Source: CAZWDL01 sp964632995 (GTDB taxonomy: Bacteria; Bacteroidota; Bacteroidia; Chitinophagales; Saprospiraceae). Taken from it: a stretch of DNA of 50,456 nt. The first letter of the stretch is position 1, and every line of letters begins with the position of its first letter. The stretch covers positions 1-50,456 of the forward strand of contig CAZWDL010000044.1 of NCBI GenBank assembly GCA_964632995.1, read 5' to 3'. Shown here piece by piece: positions 44,795 through 50,456 of the stretch. The notes under the pieces were generated by a model. That model was given only the letters and a program-made list of their open reading frames with translations. It did no database searches and had not been told where the DNA came from. The translations under genes were made by a program, and so were the position numbers.

Positions 44795-45619
44795 ATGAAG
44801 CAGAAGCGACTCGTCATCAGGGCGGGAAAAACGGAAGGGCAGTACTGGCGGGACCTTTGGCGGCACCGGGAGCTGTTGTATTTTTTGGCCTGGCGCGATT
44901 TGTTAGTCCGTTACAAACAAACCGCCATTGGGGTGAGCTGGGCCTTCATACGGCCGTTTGTGACCATGGTAGTGCTGACCATCGTATTCGGAAGGCTGGC
45001 TAAACTAGACAGCGGAGCGATTCCCTACCCCATTCTGGTTTTTGCCGGATTGCTGCCCTGGCAGTTCTTCTCCAATGCCCTGTCGGAGTGCAGCAACAGC
45101 CTGATCCTGAACTCCAGCCTGGTCTCGAAGGTTTATTTTCCGCGTTTGATCGTGCCGGCGAGTACGGTCATCGTCAGCTTTGTAGACTTTCTAATCTCGG
45201 CCTCGATATTAGTGGCCCTGATGGCCTGGTACCAGTATGTACCGGATTGGCGGATGCTGACCTTGCCTGTTTTTATCGCCATCGCTTTTGCCGCAGCCAT
45301 GGGCGCCGGTTTGTGGCTGGCGGCCCTCAACGTGGCGTATCGCGACTTCCGCTATGTCGTTCCCTTTATCGTTCAATTCGGCCTGTATATTTCACCGGTG
45401 GGTTTCAGCAGTGAGGTAGTCCCGGAGCAATGGCGCTTGCTCTACTCCCTTAATCCGATGGTCGGCGTCATTGACGGCTTTCGCTGGGCAATTTTGGGCG
45501 AAAGCTCCGGGATATACTGGCCCGGCTTCAGCCTGTCGGTCGCACCGGTGCTGGTATTACTGGCCGGCGGCGTCTGTTATTTCCGTAAAATGGAACGCAC
45601 TTTCGCCGATATCATCTAA
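44795..45619 (+). CDS. wzm: polysaccharide ABC exporter permease (Wzm/TagG type)
   Basis: The 274-aa product is an ABC-2-type permease. It has an N-terminal amphipathic region ending LAWRDLLVRYKQTAIGVSWAFIRP, the conserved motif of O-antigen and teichoic-acid exporters, and about six hydrophobic membrane segments (for example PFVTMVVLTIVFG, ILVFAGLLPWQFFSNAL, FVDFLISASILVALMAWY, AFAAAMGAGLWLAALNVAYRDFRYVVPF). The C-terminal YSLNPMVGVIDGFRWAILG is also characteristic. It would move a lipid-linked glycan across the inner membrane with the ATPase encoded 15 bp downstream. Length is normal and the gene is intact. It is the first gene of the polysaccharide locus. Confidence 0.92.
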   Translation: MKQKRLVIRAGKTEGQYWRDLWRHRELLYFLAWRDLLVRYKQTAIGVSWAFIRPFVTMVVLTIVFGRLAKLDSGAIPYPILVFAGLLPWQFFSNALSECSNSLILNSSLVSKVYFPRLIVPASTVIVSFVDFLISASILVALMAWYQYVPDWRMLTLPVFIAIAFAAAMGAGLWLAALNVAYRDFRYVVPFIVQFGLYISPVGFSSEVVPEQWRLLYSLNPMVGVIDGFRWAILGESSGIYWPGFSLSVAPVLVLLAGGVCYFRKMERTFADII

Positions 45620-45634
45620 TTCGAAACGGTAATC

Positions 45635-46762
45635 ATGAACGAGCCGGTAATCAAGGTCGATAGTCTTGGAAAAAAGTACTTCATCGGTCACCAGACTGAG
45701 GGAGGAGCGATCCCGGGCGGATTTCCCACGCTGCGCGATCGAATTATGGACACAGCAAGCCGGATAAAAAATAAAGCCGTCTCGGCCGCAACCGGTAAGA
45801 AAACGCCCGATCCCACCAGGGAGGAATTCTGGGCTCTGAAAGACCTGTCCTTTGCCATTCAGCAGGGAGACCGGATCGGCATTATCGGCCGCAACGGCGC
45901 GGGCAAATCCACCCTGCTCAAGTTGCTGAGCCGCATTACGGAGCCGACCACCGGTGAAATCATCCTCAACGGAAGAGTAGCCAGCCTGCTGGAAGTCGGT
46001 ACGGGGTTTCACCCGGAGTTGACCGGTCGCGAGAACATTTATCTCAACGGGGCCATTCTCGGCATGAACAGAGCGGAGATCAGAAGAAAATTCGATGAGA
46101 TCGTCGCCTTTTCCGAAGTCGGAAAATTTTTGGACACCCCCGTAAAACGGTACTCCTCCGGGATGTACGTCCGGCTGGCCTTTGCGGTCGCCGCTCACCT
46201 GGAACCGGAAATTCTCATCGTCGATGAAGTCTTATCGGTCGGAGACGCCGTTTTTCAGAAAAAATGCCTGGGCAAAATAAGCGATATCTCCACCCGGGAA
46301 GGCCGAACCGTTCTGTTCGTGAGCCATAACATGCTGGCGGTCAAAAATATGTGTCAGCGGGTACTATGGATGGAAGATGGAAAATTGAAACAGGACGGCG
46401 CACCCGCAGAGGTGGTGTCGAACTACCTGCAGGCAAACACCGCTTCCCTGCAAGAACAAATCTGGGAGGATAAGGCCACCGCACCGGGAAACGAATCGGT
46501 GCGCCTGCACCGCTTACGCGTCAGAGCCGGTGAAGAACGCCCCGCCATGCTGGCTTATCCCTACGGGGAATACGATGAGAACGTGCAAAAGGCAGCCCGG
46601 GCAGCCGGCCTGCAGGCCGCTCTCACCGTCGAGCCCTGTTTGGTTAAACCGGGGGTAAATCCGTACCGGATTCCCCGGATAGAGATATTCAGGAGGGATA
46701 CGGGGTGGCGGTTCCTGTGGAAGGTGTGGGTGAAGGGAGGGTTTGGAGAGTTGAGGGATTGA
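45635..46762 (+). CDS. wzt: polysaccharide ABC exporter ATPase (Wzt type), C-terminally chimeric
   Basis: Residues 1-300 form an intact Wzt-type ATPase: Walker A GRNGAGKST at 85-93, the GRVASLLEVGTGFHPELTGRENIYLNG block, signature YSSGM at 173-177, Walker B ILIVDEVL at 193-200, and switch His231. The start of the Wzt C-terminal region is present (SVRLHRLRVRAGEERP). From about residue 304 the sequence changes abruptly to AMLAYPYGEYDENVQKAARAAGLQAALTVEPCLVKPGVNPYRIPRIEIFRRD, which is the last part of a polysaccharide deacetylase. The glycan-recognition C-terminal domain expected of Wzt is therefore missing. The frame stays open across the junction. Export may still work, but substrate selection should be altered; alternatively this is an assembly join. 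Confidence 0.85.
   Translation: MNEPVIKVDSLGKKYFIGHQTEGGAIPGGFPTLRDRIMDTASRIKNKAVSAATGKKTPDPTREEFWALKDLSFAIQQGDRIGIIGRNGAGKSTLLKLLSRITEPTTGEIILNGRVASLLEVGTGFHPELTGRENIYLNGAILGMNRAEIRRKFDEIVAFSEVGKFLDTPVKRYSSGMYVRLAFAVAAHLEPEILIVDEVLSVGDAVFQKKCLGKISDISTREGRTVLFVSHNMLAVKNMCQRVLWMEDGKLKQDGAPAEVVSNYLQANTASLQEQIWEDKATAPGNESVRLHRLRVRAGEERPAMLAYPYGEYDENVQKAARAAGLQAALTVEPCLVKPGVNPYRIPRIEIFRRDTGWRFLWKVWVKGGFGELRD
46547..46762 (+). pseudogene. 3' remnant of a polysaccharide deacetylase fused to wzt
   Basis: About 72 residues starting MLAYPYGEYDENV and ending KVWVKGGFGELRD match the C-terminus of a NodB-type polysaccharide deacetylase (YPYGxYDxxV, then LTVEPCLVKPG and YRIPRIEIFRRD). No catalytic His or Asp residues remain, so it cannot be active. 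It is in frame with the Wzt ATPase. A complete deacetylase with the comparable end segment SYPFGLHDRKT and RFRLPRFTVPDWD is found at 47938-48963. Confidence 0.75.
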
Positions 46763-46818
46763 AGGATTGAATATGGGCGAAGATTGAGTTTAAACTAATA
46801 CTGTCCCTGCATTTACTT

Positions 46819-47478
46819 ATGAATTATTCACCCCTGGTTTCTTGTATCATCAATTTTCTGAATACCGAAAAATTTCTGGCGGAGGCCATCGAAAGTGTTT
46901 TTGCGCAAAGCTATGAACACTGGGAGCTCATATTAGTGGATGACGGCTCCACGGACAACAGCACCGGTATTGCCCGGCAATACGCCCGTCAACATCCCGG
47001 GCGGATGCGTTACCTCGAACACGACCGTCATAAAAACCGGGGGACCAGCGCCTCCCGGAACCTGGGAATAGCTCATGCCGAAGGGAAATACATCGCCTTT
47101 CTGGATTCGGATGACATCTGGCTGCCGCACAAACTGAAAACACAGGTGGCCCTGCTGGAAACACATCCCGAAGCCGGCATGGTGTACGGGGCGCTCTATT
47201 ATTGGTACGGTTGGACCGGGAAGCCCGAAGATGTCGAACGCGATCGCGTGGCCGAAATCTGGAATTTTCCGCATGAATCACTAGTCCGGTATCCGGAATA
47301 TTTGCCCCTGTTCCTCAGGGAGCAAGTGCTGATTCCCTCGCCCACCAATCTGCTCGTACGCCGGGAGGTGGCCGGGCAAGCCGGCGGCTTTGAGGATGAT
47401 TTCCGCGACCTCTTTGACGATCAAATATTTATAGTTAAGATGCGACCTACACCTACCGTTTCGGAGGCGAGCGCGTAA
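46819..47478 (+). CDS. truncated family 2 glycosyltransferase
   Basis: The 219 residues start with the GT-A fold of family 2 glycosyltransferases: VSCIINFLNTEKFLAEAIESVFAQSYEHWELILVDDGSTDNST, then HDRHKNRGTSASRNLGIAHAEGKYIAFLDSDDIWLPHKL, with the DSDD metal-binding motif. The family's text continues to GGFEDDFRDLFDDQIF, then breaks: the last 13 residues or so (IVKMRPTPTVSEASA) are out-of-frame reading of a methyltransferase gene. Its full-length paralogue at 48956-49972 has 338 residues, so this protein has lost its C-terminal third. It might retain nucleotide-sugar binding, but it is probably inactive or an assembly product. It would have added a sugar to the exported glycan. Confidence 0.8.
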   Translation: MNYSPLVSCIINFLNTEKFLAEAIESVFAQSYEHWELILVDDGSTDNSTGIARQYARQHPGRMRYLEHDRHKNRGTSASRNLGIAHAEGKYIAFLDSDDIWLPHKLKTQVALLETHPEAGMVYGALYYWYGWTGKPEDVERDRVAEIWNFPHESLVRYPEYLPLFLREQVLIPSPTNLLVRREVAGQAGGFEDDFRDLFDDQIFIVKMRPTPTVSEASA

Positions 47479-47972
47479 CCCGCAGCGATGTGCTGCACGC
47501 CGTCGCAGGAAATCCCGCCGCCACCATTGTCGCCGATCTGACGAATGGCGAAGTTATTCCCTCCGACACTTTCGACTGCATCATTCTCACCCAAACCCTC
47601 TTGTTTATCTATGACCTCAAAGCCGCCGTCCGGACCCTCCGTCGCATTCTCAAACCGGGAGGCGTCATACTGGTAACCTTACCCGGCATCACCCAGATCA
47701 TCCGTAATGATATGGCGTTATACGGCCAGTATTGGAGCTTCACGGAACAATCGGCCCGGAAGCTGTTTGCAGAATTTTTTGAAGCCGGTAGTATCACTAC
47801 CCGGACTTTCGGCAATGTACTGACCACCACAGGTTTTCTCTACGGACTGGCGGCGGGTGAGCTGTCGCAGGAAGAACTGGACCATCACGATCAGGACTAT
47901 CAGTTAATTATCGGGGTCAGAGTAACTAAACAAGCCGGTGGCTATGATGGATCTCCCAAAATGGAAAAATAA
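47439..47972 (+). pseudogene. 5'-truncated SAM-dependent methyltransferase
   Basis: The frame opens after a TAA at 47436-47438 and reads DATYTYRFGGERVTRSDVLHAVAGNPAATIVADLTNGEVIPSDTFDCIILTQTLLFIYDLKAAVRTLRRILKPGGVILVTLPG. That is the C-terminal half of a class I methyltransferase common in polysaccharide loci; motif I (the glycine-rich SAM loop) and everything before it are absent. A GTG at 47490 could only yield a 160-aa fragment, which I judge non-functional. Its upstream portion overlaps the tail of the truncated glycosyltransferase in a different frame, so the two genes have been joined by a deletion near 47430-47440. Confidence 0.78.
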
Positions 47973-48963
47973 AGTCGACAACCGACTGAAGCGGTTGACC
48001 ACCGCCAGAAGCATCATTTTGATGTACCACCGCATTTCGGAACCCGGCATCGATCCCTGGGGATTAGCGGTACGTCCCGGCCATTTCGCGGAACAGCTGG
48101 CGGTGCTCAAAAAACATACGCAACCGGTGTGTCTGCGCGAATTAGTTCCGGCCCGGCAGGCAGGCAAGTGTCCCGACAAAGCCGTAGTCATCACCTTTGA
48201 TGACGGTTACGCGGATAACCTCTACCAGGCCAAACCTCTGCTGGACCAGCACCGGGTCCCGGCGACGGTCTTCGTCGCGACCGGTTACACCGAAAAACGA
48301 CAACCGTTCTGGTGGGATGAATTAGCCGACCTTTGCTTCCGGCCGAAAAAACTACCGGAGACTTTACTCCTGACGATCAACGGCAAAAAAGAGCAATTGG
48401 ACCTGGACGAAACGGTCTTCGGCAACCCGAACGATCAAATCCGCGCCCGGGAAGGGCAGCCCGGAACGCGTTTGTATTTCTATCATTCCCTCTGGGAAAC
48501 ATTGCAGAAGCTGACGGTTAAAGAACGCGAGAATGCCCTCAACCAAATAGCCGCCTGGTCCGGTTACCGGCCCGACTCCCGTCCGGAAATACGCCCGATG
48601 ACGCCTGCCGAACTGATCGAACTGGCCTCCGGCAGCCGGATAGAAATCGGCGCGCATACTGTCAACCACGCCGCGCTGACGGCGCATCCCGCGAAAATAC
48701 GGACGGCGGAAATCGCAGAAAGCAAAGCGTATTTGGAAAAATTGCTGGGGCATCCCGTCCTATCCTTTTCCTACCCTTTCGGACTCCACGACCGGAAAAC
48801 GGCTTCCCTGGTGCGCAAAACCGGATTTATTTGCGCCTGCACCACGGAAGAAGCAACGGTCTGGAAAGGAACCGGCCGGTTCAGGTTACCCAGATTCACC
48901 GTGCCGGACTGGGACGGGGCGACTTTTGAAAAAAAATTATTGAGCTGGTTGCAAAATGAGTGA
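47944..48963 (+). CDS. polysaccharide deacetylase (NodB family)
   Basis: I prefer the ATG at 47944 (339 aa); a GTG at 47938 and an ATG at 47947 are alternatives. The gene starts inside the 3' end of the methyltransferase fragment. The protein carries the NodB motifs: VITFDDGYADN (catalytic and metal Asp), IGAHTVNHAAL (two metal His), and the SYPFG strand, with RFRLPRFTV near the end. It should remove acetyl groups from N-acetylhexosamine units of the glycan made here, or act in the envelope. No signal peptide is present, so it may act at the cytoplasmic face. It overlaps the next glycosyltransferase by 8 bp, a sign of co-translation. Confidence 0.88.
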   Translation: MMDLPKWKNKVDNRLKRLTTARSIILMYHRISEPGIDPWGLAVRPGHFAEQLAVLKKHTQPVCLRELVPARQAGKCPDKAVVITFDDGYADNLYQAKPLLDQHRVPATVFVATGYTEKRQPFWWDELADLCFRPKKLPETLLLTINGKKEQLDLDETVFGNPNDQIRAREGQPGTRLYFYHSLWETLQKLTVKERENALNQIAAWSGYRPDSRPEIRPMTPAELIELASGSRIEIGAHTVNHAALTAHPAKIRTAEIAESKAYLEKLLGHPVLSFSYPFGLHDRKTASLVRKTGFICACTTEEATVWKGTGRFRLPRFTVPDWDGATFEKKLLSWLQNE

Positions 48964-49972
48964 AGAGATCAGGTACGAACCGCTGGTATCCGTCATCACC
49001 ATCTTTCTCAATGAGGAAAAATTCATCGAGGAAGCAATCGCCAGTGTTTTTGCCCAAACCTATACCCAATGGGAGCTATTGCTGGTCGACGACGGATCGA
49101 CGGACGAGAGCACCCGCATCGCTCAAAACTACGCCGCCGGCCATTCCGGCCGGATTCGGTACCTGGAACACGACAAGCACCAAAACCGGGGCATGAGCGC
49201 TACGCGCAACCTGAGCATCAGACAGGCCCGGGGGGAATACATCGCTTTCCTCGACGCTGATGATGTCTGGCTCCCGCTCAAACTGGAACAGCAGGTCCGC
49301 CTGATGGAAAAGCATCCCGGCGCCGCCATGCTCTACGGCAGAACGCAGTTGTGGTTCAGCTGGACAGCGGAAAATCCCTTTCGTTCGCTTTTTGCTTTGA
49401 AGCAAAATGATCCCGACCCACTGACAATTCCCGGTAGAAAATACGACAGGTTGATTGAACCGCCGTCCCAGCTTTTACTCCATCTCCAGGATCGAAATAT
49501 CTATCCTACTTCGTGTAGTGTTCTCGTGCGCAGGCCCGTATTTGAAGAGGTCGGTTTTTTTGAAGAGCAGTTCCGGAACGCCAATGAGGACATGGTTTTT
49601 CACTCCAAGGTTTTCCTGAAATACCCTGTTTATGTTTCCAGCCGGTGCTGGGATCGCTACCGGATTCATCCGGATAGCTTCTGGAGAACGGCCTGGCGCG
49701 AAGGACGGGGAAAAGAAACGGAACAAAGCGGACGATTGAATTACCTCATCTGGCTGGAAAATTACCTGCAGGAACAAGAAATAACCGACCCAAGGGTGTG
49801 GAAAAAACTCAACCGGGCATTTTTTCCCTACGAACATCCCAGGCTGTTTCGCTGGCAGCAAACGCTTCAATACCCATTCGACCTGTCCGTCCGGATGTAC
49901 CGAAGACTGAAAAACAGGTTGCCGTGGACAAGCATAGGTCATACCCGAATAAGCAGGCGCCACAAAGGATGA
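48956..49972 (+). CDS. family 2 glycosyltransferase
   Basis: The 338-aa protein is a complete family 2 glycosyltransferase: VSVITIFLNEEKFIEEAIASVFAQTYTQWELLLVDDGSTDEST, RNLSIRQARGEYIAFLDADDVWLPLKLEQQV with DADD metal binding, and the later GFFEEQFRNANEDMVFHSKVFL block containing the acceptor-side acidic residues. The last 80 residues are basic and helical. It is a paralogue of the truncated enzyme at 46819-47478. The start overlaps the deacetylase by 8 bp and the stop overlaps the next gene by 4 bp (ATGA), so this is a tight operon. It transfers one sugar of the locus glycan; donor and linkage are unknown. Confidence 0.92.
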   Translation: MSEEIRYEPLVSVITIFLNEEKFIEEAIASVFAQTYTQWELLLVDDGSTDESTRIAQNYAAGHSGRIRYLEHDKHQNRGMSATRNLSIRQARGEYIAFLDADDVWLPLKLEQQVRLMEKHPGAAMLYGRTQLWFSWTAENPFRSLFALKQNDPDPLTIPGRKYDRLIEPPSQLLLHLQDRNIYPTSCSVLVRRPVFEEVGFFEEQFRNANEDMVFHSKVFLKYPVYVSSRCWDRYRIHPDSFWRTAWREGRGKETEQSGRLNYLIWLENYLQEQEITDPRVWKKLNRAFFPYEHPRLFRWQQTLQYPFDLSVRMYRRLKNRLPWTSIGHTRISRRHKG

Positions 49973-50456
49973 AGGTCTCCGTCGTAATCCGAACCAAGAA
50001 CGAAGAAGCCGCCATCGGCAAAACCCTGAGACTGATCGACTGTCAGACGCTCCGGCCCCATGACATCGTTGTTGTGGATTCAGGGTCTACGGATCAGACC
50101 GTACAAATTTTGAAAAGCCGGCCGGATGTTAACCTGATTGAGATGCCTGGTGAATCGTTCACCTACGGCAAATCTTTGAACACGGGCTTCGAAGCCGCCA
50201 GGGGGGATATCGTAGTTTCACTCAGCGCTCACGCCTTTCCCCTTGACGAATACTGGTTGGAAAACCTCATACGCCCCTTCCGGAATGGCCGGGTGGCCGG
50301 AATCTACGGAAAGCAACTCCCCCACCCGGATGCCTGGCCGCCGGTGCGGCGCGACTACCGGTCGTCCCCAAACGCGCAACCATCTAAAAGTAGAGAGTTA
50401 GCCCGGATTATTCACCGAACCAGGCTGATTTCAAATTTCGGTAATATTTCGAGTTG
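49969..50456 (+). CDS. family 2 glycosyltransferase, 5' part only
   Basis: An ATG at 49969 overlaps the previous stop by 4 bp. The reading frame gives MKVSVVIRTKNEEAAIGKTLRLI, then IVVVDSGSTDQTVQIL and YGKSLNTGFEAARGDIVVSLSAHAFPLDEYWLENLIRPF, a family 2 glycosyltransferase of the subgroup with an SxH motif (SAHAFP) in place of the usual DxD. The gene runs past the window end after 162 codons with no stop. It is probably another enzyme building the exported polysaccharide. Confidence 0.88.
   Translation, partial: MKVSVVIRTKNEEAAIGKTLRLIDCQTLRPHDIVVVDSGSTDQTVQILKSRPDVNLIEMPGESFTYGKSLNTGFEAARGDIVVSLSAHAFPLDEYWLENLIRPFRNGRVAGIYGKQLPHPDAWPPVRRDYRSSPNAQPSKSRELARIIHRTRLISNFGNISS

Noticed and set aside
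1..50456. CRISPR arrays, tRNA or rRNA genes, insertion sequences
   Set aside because: No spacer-repeat pattern, no tRNA-like or rRNA sequence and no transposase frame was found on either strand by eye.

Overview
The window looks like a chromosomal segment of a Bacteroidota bacterium, most likely a marine or activated-sludge member of the Saprospiria (Lewinella/Haliscomenobacter-like). This rests on type IX secretion signals (a type A sorting domain at 2338-3096 and a gliding-motility-type C-terminus at 3441-6779), SprB and SBBP repeats, lipoproteins with short LSSC lipoboxes, a stand-alone LytTR regulator, and several large caspase/CHAT-WD40 proteins. The genus is an inference; no rRNA or other marker gene is present.

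Layout. (1) 1-6779, plus strand: the 3' end of a DUF1800 gene, its usual partner DUF1501, a small F5/8C-like T9SS cargo protein, a heptanucleotide tandem repeat, and a 1112-aa SBBP/SprB surface protein. (2) 6912-42602, minus strand: an almost gap-free array of 14 reading frames, probably 13 genes because two frames look like one frameshifted gene. In transcription order: caspase-STAND-WD40; YD-repeat lipoprotein; LytTR regulator; a 12-bp direct repeat; a PhoD-like metallophosphatase without a signal peptide; a DUF6603-like beta-rich protein; three tandem small paralogues; three giant uncharacterised proteins (1024, 1865 and 751 aa); CHAT-STAND-WD40; a FecR-like exported protein; and an exported WD40-caspase-ankyrin protein. 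(3) 42988-43713, plus strand: a lipoprotein methyltransferase. (4) 43714-44794: a non-coding stretch unusually dense in perfect palindromes. (5) 44795-50456, plus strand: a polysaccharide (O-antigen-type) export and assembly locus with Wzm, Wzt, glycosyltransferases and polysaccharide deacetylases. Two genes there are chimeric or truncated (Wzt ending in a deacetylase tail; a glycosyltransferase running into a methyltransferase 3' half), as if a tandemly duplicated module had collapsed.

The best candidate for an undescribed system is region 2. It encodes three caspase-fold proteases (two C14-like, one CHAT). Two of these are fused to STAND NTPases and to 14-repeat WD40 sensors. They are co-oriented and tightly packed with a PhoD-like/DUF6603-like/three-paralogue/three-giant-protein module whose function I do not know. 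The arrangement suggests a signal-controlled proteolytic switch (sensor WD40, NTPase, protease) governing, or guarding, a large protein assembly under a LytTR-type regulator. That functional reading is inference. The gene order, spacing and catalytic motifs are read directly from the sequence.
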